From the NCBI GenBank assembly GCA_903928075.1, contig CAIYPD010000045.1, positions 1 to 48,475 on the forward strand: 48,475 bases of DNA. Direction: 5' to 3'. A model generated the notes under the pieces. The model had not been told where the DNA came from. It saw nothing but the letters and a program-made list of their open reading frames with translations, and searched no databases. This document shows positions 8,260 through 17,691 of the stretch, piece by piece (the stretch's first letter is position 1; each line of letters starts with the position of its first letter). The DNA is from Candidatus Firestoneibacteriota bacterium. Lineage in GTDB: Bacteria > Oederibacteriota > D2-FULL-39-29. Made by a program: the position numbers and the translations under genes.

Positions 8260-8718
8260 ATGTTGAAATCAAAATGTAAGAAGCCGGAGTTTAAGAGAAT
8301 TCTAAGGTTTATGTACCTGCGTATTGTAAGGGCGAATGATTCACCGCCCAAAGTCGCGGCAGGAGTTGCCGTGGGCGTATTTTTAGGGATTTTCCCCACT
8401 TTTGGTCTGGGTCTGGTCCTTGCCTATGTTTTTGCGATGATATTTAGAATAAATAAAGCGGCGGCTTTAGCGGGGAGTCTGATTATGAATCCTTTGACTA
8501 CACCATTTTTCTGGGCAATTTCTGCTATTTTGGGTGGAGCGCTAATAGGTACTGAAAGGGATATAATACTAAAAGAGTTGACAACAGGAAATATATTTAA
8601 AGCCCTAGGCCCTGCTTTTTATGCCTACATGCTGGGAAATATCCTGATTTCGATTGTTTTTGCCGTTGCTTCCTATTTTATTACGCTCGAGATAATACGG
8701 AAGCATAAAAAAGTTTAA
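8260..8718 (+). CDS. DUF2062 membrane protein
   Basis: 152 aa. After a basic N-terminus (KKPEFKRILRFMYLRIVR) comes the DUF2062 signature: SPPKVAAGVAVGVFLGIFP, then NPLTTPFFW in a hydrophobic hairpin, and a final membrane helix before a basic tail. These are inner-membrane proteins of unknown function, sometimes beside glycosyltransferases. The start is uncertain: AGGGAG is only 2 nt from ATG 8260 and 5 nt from TTG 8263. It is the second gene after the DUF5684-like protein. Confidence 0.75.
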   Translation: MLKSKCKKPEFKRILRFMYLRIVRANDSPPKVAAGVAVGVFLGIFPTFGLGLVLAYVFAMIFRINKAAALAGSLIMNPLTTPFFWAISAILGGALIGTERDIILKELTTGNIFKALGPAFYAYMLGNILISIVFAVASYFITLEIIRKHKKV

Positions 8719-8903
8719 AAACTTTCATATTTATGTTATTATTTTGCTTAGATGACCTAGAAGTAATAAAGAAGTAGATTTCCAAGTTTCCTTTGAAAAA
8801 AATGAGTTTTTAGGTTCTTTTTTTGTCTTTCTTATATAATACCTTTTATGGTATGTTTGGTATTCCCGGCAAATTTCCGCTTTTAAAAATCCCCAAATTC
8901 TGG

Positions 8904-8909
8904 TAGAAT
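8904..8909 (+). promoter_or_regulatory. Extended -10 box upstream of hom
   Basis: TAGAAT preceded by TG with one intervening base, about 40 bp before the hom start. The same TGGTAGA pattern occurs in the promoter at 3188-3215. No good -35 is visible at 17 bp. A second TATAAT at 8835-8840 also lacks a -35. Confidence 0.35.
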
Positions 8910-8948
8910 ATGATATTAGTTACATAATTGCTTTTTAAAGGAACAATT

Positions 8949-10256
8949 ATGAAGAAAGATATCAAAGTAGGGCTCATTGGTTTTGGGACGGTAGGCGCTT
9001 CGGCGGTCCGGATAATTAATGAAAATAATTCTAAGGTTAGCACCCGCGCCGGCGGTAAGGTAATCGTGAAATGGATAGCAGATAAGGATATTACCACGGA
9101 TCGCGGCGTCAAAATTGATAAAAAAATACTTACCACGGATGCCTATAAAATAATAAACGATCCCGAGATAGATATCGTCGTAGAACTGATAGGCGGCCTT
9201 GAGCCGGCGCATACATTCATTATCGCGGCCTTAAACAACGGCAAACATGTGGTCACGGCCAATAAAGCAGTACTTGCAAAATACTGGGCAGAGATAATGG
9301 AAACGGCAAAGAAAAAGGGGGTTGATGTTTATATTGAGGCCTCCGTCGGCGCCGGGATTCCGGTTATTCAGGCCCTGCATGACGGTTTGGCTGCAAATAA
9401 TATCAAAGCCATCTATGGTATTGTTAACGGGACTACTAACTACATCCTTACCCGTATGCTTGAAGACAAAAAGGATTTTGAAGAAGTTCTCAAAGACGCG
9501 CAAAAGAAGGGGTACGCAGAGGCCGATTCCTCCACAGACCTTGAAGGAAAAGACGCGGCCAATAAACTTGCTATACTTTCATCCATTGCTTTTGATACGA
9601 TTGTCGACCTGAAAGATATTTACTGCGAAGGCATAACAAGAATAACCCGGAAAGACATGATGAACGCCCGGGAATTGGGTTATGTCATAAAACTCCTGGC
9701 AATTGCGAAGGATTGCGGGGATTCTCTTGATGTCCGGGTTCATCCGGCGCTTATCTCCTCGGAACACCAGTTAGCGGCGGTAGATGATGTATATAACGGT
9801 ATTTATTTTATCGGAGATGCGGTTGGGCCGGTAATGTTTTACGGGCAGGGAGCCGGCGGAGCTTCCGCTGCTTCGGCGGTTGTTAGCGATATTATATTTA
9901 TTTCCAGAAATATATTTAACGGCGTCGCGGGCAAAGTTCCGAGCGTTTTCTTTGAAAAAGGAAAAACGGTAAGAAAAATCAAATCCATAAATGAAATAAA
10001 ATTCAGATATTTTTTAAGGTTTATCGTTCTGGACAAGCCCGGTGTTTTTGCGAAAATTGCGGGCGTGCTCGCTAAACACGGCATCAGTATCTCTTCCGTG
10101 GACCAGAAAGAGCAGCATTCCGGGAGCAAGGTCCCCGTTATAATCACGACCCATGAAGCCAAAGAAAGAGAAATGCGAAAGGCCCTCAGCGAAATAGATA
10201 AGCTTTCCGTTGTTGGGGAAAAGACCCTGGCTCTTCGAATGGAGAAGGGTGAATAA
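8949..10256 (+). CDS. hom: Homoserine dehydrogenase
   Basis: About 435 aa, the usual length for the ACT-containing form. It reduces aspartate semialdehyde to homoserine with NAD(P)H, committing carbon to threonine, isoleucine and methionine. The Rossmann motif [12 protein letters not shown] is at ~9-20. The NAD-domain lysine region ([12 protein letters not shown]) and the catalytic block ([14 protein letters not shown], then [14 protein letters not shown]) are intact. A C-terminal ACT domain starts at ~355 ([16 protein letters not shown]), implying allosteric control, probably by threonine. ATG at 8949 has AAGGA 6-7 nt upstream; an in-frame TTG at 8928 is less likely. The stop overlaps the thrC start (TAATG), so the two are translationally coupled. 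Confidence 0.95.
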   Translation: MKKDIKVGLIGFGTVGASAVRIINENNSKVSTRAGGKVIVKWIADKDITTDRGVKIDKKILTTDAYKIINDPEIDIVVELIGGLEPAHTFIIAALNNGKHVVTANKAVLAKYWAEIMETAKKKGVDVYIEASVGAGIPVIQALHDGLAANNIKAIYGIVNGTTNYILTRMLEDKKDFEEVLKDAQKKGYAEADSSTDLEGKDAANKLAILSSIAFDTIVDLKDIYCEGITRITRKDMMNARELGYVIKLLAIAKDCGDSLDVRVHPALISSEHQLAAVDDVYNGIYFIGDAVGPVMFYGQGAGGASAASAVVSDIIFISRNIFNGVAGKVPSVFFEKGKTVRKIKSINEIKFRYFLRFIVLDKPGVFAKIAGVLAKHGISISSVDQKEQHSGSKVPVIITTHEAKEREMRKALSEIDKLSVVGEKTLALRMEKGE

Positions 10257-11350
10257 TGCCGGAAAAAAAGATTTTGTATAAAGGCCTGATCGAGACCTGG
10301 AGAAAGTACCTTCCCGTTTCAAAAAAGACACCTGTCATAACTCTGTTTGAAGGCAACACGCCTCTAATCCGGGCTTTGAAGCTCGAAAAAATAATAAGCA
10401 AAGACATCGAGTTGTATTTGAAGTTTGAAGGCATGAATCCCACAGGTTCTTTTAAGGACCGTGGTATGACCCTGGCTGTTTCTAAAGCAAAAGAAGAAGG
10501 AGCTAATGCGGTAATTTGTGCTTCCACCGGAAATACCTCGGCTTCGGCTGCGGCGTATGCGGCAAGAGCGGGGATGCAGTGTATTGTAATACTCCCTGCC
10601 GGCAAGATTGCTCTCGGAAAACTCACTCAAGCCCTGATGCACGGGGCAACCGTCCTGGCTATAGACGGTAATTTTGATGAGGCACTTAATATTGTAAAAG
10701 AAATTGCTTCTAAATATCCCGTTACTCTGGTTAACTCCATAAATCCTTACCGCATCGAAGGGCAGAAGACAGGCGCTTTTGAGATTTGCGGTCAATTTAC
10801 CCCCGACTATCACGCCATACCTGTCGGGAATGCCGGAAATATCACGGCTTACTGGAAAGGTTATAAGGAATTTAAGTCCGCCGGAAGAATCAAAAACCTC
10901 CCGGTTATGCTGGGTTTTCAGGCCGAAGGCGCGGCACCTATCGTCCGGGGTTATCCGGTAGAAAAACCCGAAACTCTGGCAACTGCCATCCGTATAGGCA
11001 ATCCTGCTTCCTGGAAACAGGCGGAAGCTGCGCGGGATGAATCAAAAGGCCTTATAGATATGGTCAGTGATGAAGAGATAGTTAACGCTTATAAACTGGC
11101 GGCTGCGCTTGAAGGCGTTTACTGCGAGCCGGGCTCTGCGGCTTCCTTAGCCGGTGTTATTAAACTCGCAAAGCAAAAATATTTTTCTAAACGGGCCGGT
11201 AGTAAAAAAGCTAAAGTTGTCTGTATTCTTACGGGGCACGGTTTAAAGGATCCGGACCGGGCAATAAAGGTTTCGCCGCCCCTGGTTACGGTAATACCCG
11301 TTCTCAAAGAGATAATGAAGCATCTTAAGTTTACCGGGGCACAAAAATGA
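10256..11350 (+). CDS. thrC: Threonine synthase
   Basis: 364 aa, the short class of threonine synthase, which converts O-phosphohomoserine to threonine using PLP. The PLP lysine lies in [10 protein letters not shown] (Lys67), and the phosphate-binding loop is seen in [17 protein letters not shown]. The segment [15 protein letters not shown] and the C-terminal [15 protein letters not shown] are family-typical. It starts within the hom stop codon, with GGAGAAGGG inside the end of hom serving as ribosome binding site. Its own stop overlaps the next small gene (ATGA), so hom, thrC and the nuo genes may be one transcript. Confidence 0.95.
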   Translation: MPEKKILYKGLIETWRKYLPVSKKTPVITLFEGNTPLIRALKLEKIISKDIELYLKFEGMNPTGSFKDRGMTLAVSKAKEEGANAVICASTGNTSASAAAYAARAGMQCIVILPAGKIALGKLTQALMHGATVLAIDGNFDEALNIVKEIASKYPVTLVNSINPYRIEGQKTGAFEICGQFTPDYHAIPVGNAGNITAYWKGYKEFKSAGRIKNLPVMLGFQAEGAAPIVRGYPVEKPETLATAIRIGNPASWKQAEAARDESKGLIDMVSDEEIVNAYKLAAALEGVYCEPGSAASLAGVIKLAKQKYFSKRAGSKKAKVVCILTGHGLKDPDRAIKVSPPLVTVIPVLKEIMKHLKFTGAQK

Positions 11351-11517
11351 AAAAAAATAAGGTAATAGGCCTGGTCTTGCTGGGGCTCGCTTTTGTTTTT
11401 ATGACGAGTACAATTATCGGAAAGGCAGAACTGACCTTTATAGTTAATTCTCTTACGGTAATGACGGTTATTATCTGCGGTGTGGTTCTAATATTCGGCG
11501 GCGAGGAGCAGAAGTAG
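11347..11517 (+). CDS. 56-aa membrane protein between thrC and nuoB
   Basis: A 56-residue protein starting [16 protein letters not shown], with two hydrophobic helices (~6-22 and ~33-51) and the acidic tail GGEEQK. It overlaps the thrC stop by 4 nt and ends 1 nt before the nuoB ATG; the tight coupling on both sides is the main evidence that it is real. It is too short for NuoA (about 120 aa, three helices) and lacks NuoK features, so I cannot assign it to complex I. Possibly a small accessory or assembly subunit. Confidence 0.6.
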   Translation: MKKNKVIGLVLLGLAFVFMTSTIIGKAELTFIVNSLTVMTVIICGVVLIFGGEEQK

Positions 11518-11518
11518 G

Positions 11519-12043
11519 ATGGGCATATTACTTGATGAAGCACCCTACATTTTAGAGAAAATGCCGGGAGGCGGAATAATTATTACTTCCGCGGACTGGC
11601 TTATTAACTGGTCCCGGGCTAATTCTCTCTGGCCTTTGACTTTTGGCCTGGCCTGCTGTGCTTTTGAAATGATCTCCACAAATATGTCGAAATATGATTT
11701 GGACCGGTTTGGTGTATTCCCCCGGCCGACCCCGCGCCAGGCCGATCTTATTTTTGTGGCCGGTACGCTGACAAAAAAAATTGCCCCAAAACTAAAAAAA
11801 CTTTATGACCAGATGGGGGAGCCGAAGTATGTTATCTCCATGGGGAGTTGTTCCAATACCGGAGGGCCGTTTTATGACTCCTACTCCGTGGTTAAAGGGG
11901 TGGATAAAGTTATTCCGGTAGATGTTTATGTCGCCGGCTGCCCGCCGCGTCCGGAAAATCTTATAGAAGGTATATTAAAACTCCAGGAAAAAATTAAAAA
12001 GGATACTATTAAAAATAATGACCGAGCCCAGATATTTAAATGA
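11519..12043 (+). CDS. nuoB: NADH-quinone oxidoreductase subunit B
   Basis: 174 aa, normal length. The subunit binds cluster N2, the last Fe-S centre before quinone. Expected cysteines are present: the adjacent pair C46-C47 ([10 protein letters not shown]), C111 in MGSCSNTGG and C141 in VAGCPPRPE. The loop [20 protein letters not shown] is typical. It begins a NuoB-C-D-H-I run and overlaps nuoC by 26 nt. No nuoA precedes it. Confidence 0.95.
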   Translation: MGILLDEAPYILEKMPGGGIIITSADWLINWSRANSLWPLTFGLACCAFEMISTNMSKYDLDRFGVFPRPTPRQADLIFVAGTLTKKIAPKLKKLYDQMGEPKYVISMGSCSNTGGPFYDSYSVVKGVDKVIPVDVYVAGCPPRPENLIEGILKLQEKIKKDTIKNNDRAQIFK

Positions 12044-12473
12044 CATAAAGGGGAAGTTTCCCGGTACCGAGGCGGTCCTTCCGGAAAAAATTAAAGACGG
12101 CATTCCTGCTTTTGACTGTCCGCCTTCTTTAATTTTAGATATTGTTAAATATCTTAAAGCAGAAGGATTTAACTATCTTATGAATCTCTGCGCGACCGAT
12201 TACAAAGATACCTTTGAAGTAATCTATCATTTGTCTGCTCTGGAAAGTAAAGCGAAAATTACGCTTAAAGTTAAAATTAACCGGGAAAAACCGGAACTTG
12301 CTTCCATAACTCCGCTGCACCCGGGTGCCAACTGGCAGGAACGGGAAGCGTTCGACCTTTTGGGCGTCGTTTTTACCGGGCATCCTAATTTAACGAGAAT
12401 TCTGCTTTCCTGCGACTGGGAGGGTTATCCTTTAAGAAAGGATTATTCCCGCAAACCGGATCAATATGATTGA
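12018..12473 (+). CDS. nuoC: NADH-quinone oxidoreductase subunit C
   Basis: 151 aa of the 30-kDa subunit family, part of the peripheral arm that contacts NuoD. The signature [20 protein letters not shown] and GYPLRKDY is intact. It overlaps the end of nuoB by 26 nt and the start of nuoD by 8 nt, an arrangement implying tight translational coupling. It is separate from NuoD, unlike the fused NuoCD of enterobacteria. Confidence 0.93.
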   Translation: MTEPRYLNDIKGKFPGTEAVLPEKIKDGIPAFDCPPSLILDIVKYLKAEGFNYLMNLCATDYKDTFEVIYHLSALESKAKITLKVKINREKPELASITPLHPGANWQEREAFDLLGVVFTGHPNLTRILLSCDWEGYPLRKDYSRKPDQYD

Positions 12474-13587
12474 CAATAAATTAAAAGACAAAGACGGCTT
12501 TGAAACGATGTACCTGAATATGGGGCCCCAGCACCCGTCGACGCACGGAGTACTCCGGCTCGGGCTGGTGCTTGACGGGGAAGTCATTGTCAGCGCCGAA
12601 CCAGATATCGGTTATTTGCACCGCGGGATGGAAAAACTGGCTGAGCACCGCACCTATCAGGCTAATATTGCGATGAGCGACAGGTTTGACTATGTCACTT
12701 CTATGAATAATAATTTTGTCGTTGCTCTGGCAATTGAAAAACTTCTGGGAGTGGAAATACCCAAAAGGGCGCATTATCTCAGGATTCTTATGGCAGAACT
12801 CAACCGGGTGGTGAACCATATCCTGTTGTTTGGTTTCTTTGCCATGGATCTTGGAGCTACGACCGCCTTAATATTCGGTTTCCGGGAAAGAGAGGAGGTC
12901 CTTGACCTCTTTGAAAGTGTTACCGGCGCCAGATTGACCTATAACTATTTCAGGGTAGGCGGTGTGGCCCGGGACCTGCCGGAGGACTTTATCCAAAAGA
13001 CCGGAGCCTTCATTAAGTTGATGAGAAAAAGAATCAAGGACTACGATGATCTGGTCACAAATAATGTTATTTTTCGCGACAGGTCTGTCGGTATAGGAAA
13101 AATCTCCAAAGAGGATATACTCGCCTATTCTTTAAGCGGCCCGGTAATGCGGGCTTCAGGCATTAAATATGATATAAGAAAAGATGATACTTATTCGGTC
13201 TATAAGGAATTTGATTTTAATATTCCTACACGCGAGGACGGGGACTGCTTTGACCGTTACTTGCTTAGAATGCTGGAACTCAGGGAGTCGCTCAAGATAA
13301 TTGAACAGGTGCTTGTAAAACTGGAACCGGGTGAAATAATGGCCAAGGTACCTAAAGTGATAAAACCGCCCGCCGGCGAGGCCTATATCCGTACCGAGTC
13401 GCCTAAAGGCGAACTTTCGGTATATCTGGTCAGCGACGGTACGGTTAATCCCTATAGATTCCACTTAAGAGCGCCTTCATTTATTAATTTGCAGATTTTA
13501 CAAAAGATTCTGCCCGGGGTTAAAGTGGCTGATGTTATTGCCATCTTAGGGTCAATCGATATAGTTCTGGGTGAGGTTGACCGATGA
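12466..13587 (+). CDS. nuoD: NADH-quinone oxidoreductase subunit D
   Basis: 373 aa of the 49-kDa subunit, which forms the quinone pocket with NuoB. The N-terminal MGPQHPSTHGVLRLGL carries the conserved quinone-site histidines, and the C-terminus is GSIDIVLGEVDR. The CxxC pairs that ligate Ni in related hydrogenase large subunits are absent at both ends, so this is complex I and not a group 4 hydrogenase. It overlaps nuoH by 4 nt. Confidence 0.95.
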   Translation: MIDNKLKDKDGFETMYLNMGPQHPSTHGVLRLGLVLDGEVIVSAEPDIGYLHRGMEKLAEHRTYQANIAMSDRFDYVTSMNNNFVVALAIEKLLGVEIPKRAHYLRILMAELNRVVNHILLFGFFAMDLGATTALIFGFREREEVLDLFESVTGARLTYNYFRVGGVARDLPEDFIQKTGAFIKLMRKRIKDYDDLVTNNVIFRDRSVGIGKISKEDILAYSLSGPVMRASGIKYDIRKDDTYSVYKEFDFNIPTREDGDCFDRYLLRMLELRESLKIIEQVLVKLEPGEIMAKVPKVIKPPAGEAYIRTESPKGELSVYLVSDGTVNPYRFHLRAPSFINLQILQKILPGVKVADVIAILGSIDIVLGEVDR

Positions 13588-14639
13588 ATGTAAGTTACGG
13601 CCTCGAAAATATCTGGTTATGGTTCACCGCCCTGCTGGAAAAGTTGTTTGGCTGGTTCGGGCTGCCGTATATTTTTGCCTATACAATAGAAAAAATAATC
13701 TTTGCCGCGGCACTTCTTGCTTTCATCTCTATCTCGGTGCTTTTTCTTATCTGGATGGAAAGAAAAGTTTCCGCGCACATCCAATCAAGGCTCGGCCCGA
13801 TGCATGTCGGCGGCTGGCACGGCTGGGCGCAGACCATTGCAGATATGGTAAAGCTCCTGTTTAAAGAAGATATTATCCCCGCAAAAGCCGATAAATGGGT
13901 GCATAGAATTGCCCCTATAGTTGTTTTTGTACCGTCTTTGATGGCGTTTCTTGTTATTCCGTTTGAAAAAAACCTTATCGGGCAGGATCTAAATGTAGGT
14001 ATATTACTTATTTTTGCTTTTTCCTCGCTTGCCGTTTTAGCCATTATAATGGGGGGTTGGGCCTCAAACAATAAATACACTTTAATCGGCGGAATCAGGT
14101 CGGCTGCTCAAATGGTGAGCTATGAAATTCCCCTGGTACTCTCGGTTTTAAGCGTGGTTATGATGGTAGGCAGTCTTAAACTTAATGATATTGTGGAAGC
14201 ACAGAGCCGGGTCTGGTTTGTCTTTTCTCAACCGCTGGCGTTTATGCTCTATATAATTGCTGGCACCGCAGAGGTAAACAGAACGCCCTTTGATTTGCCG
14301 GAAGCCGAGTCGGAGATTGTCTCGGGCTATAACACCGAATACAGCGGTTTGAAGTACGGGTTCTTTATGCTTTCTGAATTCACCAATATGCTGATAGTTT
14401 CCCTGGTGGCGGCTACGGTTTTTATGGGAGGCTGGCTGGGGCCAAAATGGCTTCCTCTACCGGGTATAATCTGGCTTTTACTCAAAACCTATCTTATCGT
14501 ATTTGTGCTGATGTGGGTCAGGTGGACCTTCCCGCGGCTTAGAGTGGACCGGCTTATGGATTTTGGCTGGAAGATACTGATTCCGCTGGCTTTTATAAAT
14601 ATCTTTATTACAGGCCTGTTTATGGTGATTTTTAAATGA
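13584..14639 (+). CDS. nuoH: NADH-quinone oxidoreductase subunit H
   Basis: 351 aa, about eight membrane helices, the membrane subunit that contacts the quinone tunnel. Hallmarks: WMERKVSAHIQSRLGPMHVG, the loop GTAEVNRTPFDLPEAESE and the adjacent YNTEYSG, and the late WVRWTFPRLRVDRLM. It is the only clear membrane subunit in this run; NuoA, J, K, L, M and N are not in the window. It overlaps nuoD and nuoI by 4 nt each. Confidence 0.95.
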   Translation: MNVSYGLENIWLWFTALLEKLFGWFGLPYIFAYTIEKIIFAAALLAFISISVLFLIWMERKVSAHIQSRLGPMHVGGWHGWAQTIADMVKLLFKEDIIPAKADKWVHRIAPIVVFVPSLMAFLVIPFEKNLIGQDLNVGILLIFAFSSLAVLAIIMGGWASNNKYTLIGGIRSAAQMVSYEIPLVLSVLSVVMMVGSLKLNDIVEAQSRVWFVFSQPLAFMLYIIAGTAEVNRTPFDLPEAESEIVSGYNTEYSGLKYGFFMLSEFTNMLIVSLVAATVFMGGWLGPKWLPLPGIIWLLLKTYLIVFVLMWVRWTFPRLRVDRLMDFGWKILIPLAFINIFITGLFMVIFK

Positions 14640-15070
14640 TCTCCTATATAATTAAGATACTTAAGGGTTCCTGGAGTTTACTTGTCGGCATGAAAGTGAC
14701 TCTTAAATATTTTCTATTTGAAAAAGCTGTAACGGTCCGGTATCCCTATGAAAAACGGAAGGTTGCTCCTATCTGGCGGGGTACGCTCAGGCAGCTCTGT
14801 GATGATAAAGGTGAAGAGATCTGCGACGGCTGTCAGATTTGCAGCCGGGTTTGTCCGGTCCAGTGTATTTCCATGGAAGTATTTAAGGATCCGGCGGATA
14901 ATAAAAGAAAAACGAGTAGTTATACGGTCGATTTTGGCCGGTGTATGTATTGTGGTCTCTGCGTTGAGTCCTGTCCAAAAAAATGCCTGGTGCACACCAC
15001 CGACTATGCTTTTGTTTCGTTTGACCGTGAAGGTCTGGTCCTGGGCAAAGATAAACTGGTTAAAAGATAA
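14636..15070 (+). CDS. nuoI: NADH-quinone oxidoreductase subunit I
   Basis: 144 aa ferredoxin-type subunit carrying two [4Fe-4S] clusters: C63, C66, C69, C73 (CDGCQICSRVCP) and C103, C106, C109, C113 (CMYCGLCVESCP). It passes electrons towards NuoB. An amphipathic N-terminal helix likely lies along the membrane. It is the last gene of the run; a heptamer repeat element and a tRNA follow, so the remaining complex I genes must be elsewhere or absent. Confidence 0.93.
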   Translation: MISYIIKILKGSWSLLVGMKVTLKYFLFEKAVTVRYPYEKRKVAPIWRGTLRQLCDDKGEEICDGCQICSRVCPVQCISMEVFKDPADNKRKTSSYTVDFGRCMYCGLCVESCPKKCLVHTTDYAFVSFDREGLVLGKDKLVKR

Positions 15071-15230
15071 ACTCGAAGCACGAAATTCGAAATTCGAAAC
15101 AAAAAAGAAAAGAAGTGCAAATCAAGAAAGAAAGCTTAAACAAAAAGACACGATATGTCAATATTTGTTCCGGTTCTTTTTTTGGAATTTATCTTTTTGT
15201 CAGTTTTGTTTAGAATTTCGAGTTTGTTTT
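15071..15230. repeat. Heptamer inverted-array element H1 (left of tRNA-Leu)
   Basis: From 15071 a run of about 13 degenerate 7-bp units on the plus strand, most ending in AA (for example ATTCGAA twice in succession). From about 15178 to 15230 the same kind of unit reads on the minus strand (ACTCGAA, ATTCTAA). Together they form an inverted pair of arrays that could fold into a long imperfect hairpin just after nuoI. Confidence 0.65.
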
Positions 15231-15292
15231 GACTGGATTTATCAGCTCGAATCTGTTATTATACTAAAACCTCGTTTTACGATGTTTCGGTA

Positions 15293-15377
15293 GCCGGGAT
15301 GGTGGAATTGGCAGACACGTACGCTTGAGGTGCGTATGGGCTTTCCCGTGGGGGTTCAAGTCCCCCTCCCGGCACCA
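15293..15377 (+). tRNA. tRNA-Leu (anticodon GAG), CCA encoded
   Basis: The acceptor stem GCCGGGA pairs with TCCCGGC. The anticodon stem TACGC/GCGTA closes the loop TTGAGGT, giving GAG. A long variable arm, GGGGTTCAAGTCCCC T-arm, discriminator A and an encoded CCA are present. TATACT at 15260-15265 is a possible -10. Heptamer arrays flank it on both sides. Confidence 0.95.
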
Positions 15378-15378
15378 A

Positions 15379-15470
15379 ATAGAGAATAGAAAATCGACAA
15401 TCGATAATAGATTTAGGAAAAAGTATATAAACTATAAAAATTGCCGACTTTCGATTTTCGAAAAAGTAAA
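15379..15470. repeat. Heptamer inverted-array element H2 (right of tRNA-Leu)
   Basis: Begins 2 bases after the tRNA CCA. The left arm has 7-bp units such as AGAAAAT, CGACAAT and CGATAAT; the right arm (about 15440-15466) reads the same style on the minus strand (AAAATCG, AAAGTCG). The centre contains ATAGATTTAG and ATTGCCG, resembling the cores of the elements near 24.3 and 24.5 kb. Confidence 0.6.
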
Positions 15471-15525
15471 AAGCACAAGCAATTGAAAAATAGACCGGGA
15501 AAAAAATAATATAAGGAGCAAGGGA

Positions 15526-16323
15526 ATGATAATTGTCGGGGAAAGAATTAATGCTACAAGAAAACATGTAGGGGCCGCGGTTTCTGCCAGAGATGAAAAA
15601 TATATAATCAAGGAAGCGGTCGAACAGGAACAATTCGGGGCGCATATGATAGATGTGAACGCCGGCAAGGCTCCGGAAAAAGAAGTTGAAGATATGAAAT
15701 GGCTAATGGACCTGGTACAGAAGCATACAAAATTGCCCATCTGTATTGATTCCGCAAACGCAAAAGCCCTGGAGGCCGGTCTGGCTTTGAACAGAAACGG
15801 CCGCCCGCTGGTAAATTCGGTAACCGATGAAACCGCCCGGATTGAAGCAATTCTTCCGCTGGTGAAAAAATTTGATACCATGGTGGTCGCCCTGTTGATT
15901 GACGAAAAAGGCGTGGCGGATACGGTTGCAAGGCGCATGGAAATAGCTGATTCGCTGGTAAATAAAATATTAAAAACAGGGATTAAAGTCGAAGATATAT
16001 TTGTAGATCCCTGTATTTTCCCTTTGTCCACAAACGGGATTTACGGTCTGGATGCCGTCGAGAGTATCAGTAAAATAAAAGCAAAATTTCCGGGAATAAA
16101 AACAACCTGCGGGCTAAGCAACATTTCCTACGGCCTGCCTTTAAGGTCTCTTGTTAATCAGGCTTTCATCGTAATGCTTATGACTGCGGGACTTGATTCG
16201 GCTCTCATCGATCCTCTTGATAAAAAAATGGTCTCTCTTGTTTACGCTGCGAATGCCCTGCTGAATAAAGATGAATATTGTATGAACTATATAACAGCGG
16301 CCAGGGAAGAAAAACTCACCTGA
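15526..16323 (+). CDS. acsE: Methyltetrahydrofolate:corrinoid methyltransferase (AcsE-like)
   Basis: 265 aa, a single TIM-barrel pterin-binding domain. It would transfer the methyl group of 5-methyltetrahydrofolate to the cobalt of a corrinoid protein, a step of the Wood-Ljungdahl pathway; stand-alone domains like this are also used in other corrinoid methyl transfers. Diagnostic segments are IIVGERINATRK at the start, GAHMIDVNAGKAPE, LPICIDSANAKALEAG, PLVNSVTDE and TTCGLSNISYGLP. AAGGAG lies upstream of the ATG. folC follows after 8 bp, fitting a folate C1 unit. No corrinoid protein or CO dehydrogenase is in view. Confidence 0.85.
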   Translation: MIIVGERINATRKHVGAAVSARDEKYIIKEAVEQEQFGAHMIDVNAGKAPEKEVEDMKWLMDLVQKHTKLPICIDSANAKALEAGLALNRNGRPLVNSVTDETARIEAILPLVKKFDTMVVALLIDEKGVADTVARRMEIADSLVNKILKTGIKVEDIFVDPCIFPLSTNGIYGLDAVESISKIKAKFPGIKTTCGLSNISYGLPLRSLVNQAFIVMLMTAGLDSALIDPLDKKMVSLVYAANALLNKDEYCMNYITAAREEKLT

Positions 16324-16331
16324 AGGTACGC

Positions 16332-17690
16332 ATGACACAGCTTACAGGCAGTTCCTACAGTTCTAAACGCTATGCCGAGAGTTTTTTAAACAGTCTGAGT
16401 GATTACGAAAAGACAACGGGTTATTCGTATTCTGCCGCTTATTTCAATCTAAAACGCATGGAACACCTCCTTTTCCTTCTCGGCCATCCCGAGCACAAAG
16501 TTCCTTCCGTTCACATCACCGGAACAAAAGGAAAAGGATCGACTGCAAATTACATAGCCGCAATTTTAAGCGGGGCGGGCTTTAGTACCGGTCTTTACAC
16601 CTCACCGCATATTTTGAGCTTCAGGGAAAGAATAAAGCTTAACGGAATTATGATTTCCTGGAAAGAGCTTGCCGGACTAACGAAAATAATTAAGCCGGCA
16701 GTTGAACTCCTGAATAAAGAGACAAAATTTGGAATGCCCACTTTTTTTGAAGTTTACACCGCCCTGGGTTTTTTGTATTTTGCAAGGAAAAAAGCCGGGG
16801 TAATGGTTCTTGAAGTGGGGATGGGCGGCCGGCTTGACGCCACAAATGTAGTAAACCCGCTTGTTTCGGTAATTACAAATATCAGTCTGGACCATATCAA
16901 AGAGCTGGGTAATACGCTTGCCAAAATAGCAAAAGAAAAAGCGGGAATTATTAAGCCCGGGGTTCCTGTTGTTTCCGCAGTTCAGAAAAGAGAAGTTCTT
17001 TCGGTACTTAAATCTGCGGCGGCCGCTGCCGGTTCCCGGCTCAAAATAGAGGGCCGAGATTTTAAACATACGGTAATTACTCAAAATAAGGAAGGGAGTT
17101 TGTTTTCTTTCCGGAGTCAGGAACTTAATTTAAATAACCTTAAGCTGAGAATGCGGGGAAAACACCAGGCGGCGAACGCTGCTCTTGCCATAGCTTCTTC
17201 ACAAATAGCCGCCGTAGGTCTGGGAAAGAGGTTGGACCGTCTTAAACGGGCTATTCCCTGCGCGCTGAATAATCTGCAGGTTCCCGGGCGGTTGCAGCTT
17301 ATCTCAAAAAAGCCTTTGATCCTGCTGGATGCCGCGCATAATGCGGCCTCGGCGAAAGTCCTGCTTGCGGGGCTTAAACTCTTCAAATATGGTAAACTTG
17401 TAATGGTTGTCGGTATGTCTGCCAATAAAGATAATAAAGGCTTTCTAAAGGTCTTCGAAAAAGAAGCGGCCCTGGCGGTATTTGTCAGGTCCTCAAATTA
17501 CAGATCGGCTGATCCAAAGATCCTTTTCGGCTCCTCTGCCGCCTTGGCAAAAAAAGCAAAAACTTTTGAAAGTGTTTCTGATGGAATAAAGTACGCGCTT
17601 ATGCAGGCAGGAAAGAATGATCTCATATGCGTGACCGGCTCATTTTATGTGCTCCATGATACATTTAAATACCTTAAGCTAAAGGCCTGA
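16332..17690 (+). CDS. folC: Folylpolyglutamate synthase / dihydrofolate synthase
   Basis: About 452 aa, a Mur-ligase-fold enzyme that adds glutamate to folates (and often to dihydropteroate). The P-loop HITGTKGKGST is at ~61-71, and TSPHILSFRERI and VLEVGMGGRLDATNVV match the family. The C-terminal domain contains LLDAAHNAASAKVL. ATG 16332 is preferred, with GAAGG 5 nt upstream; a longer frame from 16278 would overlap acsE by 46 nt. The gene ends 1 nt before the first unit of the 68-bp tandem array. Confidence 0.92.
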   Translation: MTQLTGSSYSSKRYAESFLNSLSDYEKTTGYSYSAAYFNLKRMEHLLFLLGHPEHKVPSVHITGTKGKGSTANYIAAILSGAGFSTGLYTSPHILSFRERIKLNGIMISWKELAGLTKIIKPAVELLNKETKFGMPTFFEVYTALGFLYFARKKAGVMVLEVGMGGRLDATNVVNPLVSVITNISLDHIKELGNTLAKIAKEKAGIIKPGVPVVSAVQKREVLSVLKSAAAAAGSRLKIEGRDFKHTVITQNKEGSLFSFRSQELNLNNLKLRMRGKHQAANAALAIASSQIAAVGLGKRLDRLKRAIPCALNNLQVPGRLQLISKKPLILLDAAHNAASAKVLLAGLKLFKYGKLVMVVGMSANKDNKGFLKVFEKEAALAVFVRSSNYRSADPKILFGSSAALAKKAKTFESVSDGIKYALMQAGKNDLICVTGSFYVLHDTFKYLKLKA

Positions 17691-17691
17691 A

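Noticed and set aside
11347-11517. NuoA or NuoK
   Set aside because: Too short, only two helices, and no family residues recognised.
12466-13587. Group 4 [NiFe] hydrogenase large subunit
   Set aside because: Neither N- nor C-terminal CxxC nickel ligands are present; the ends match NuoD.
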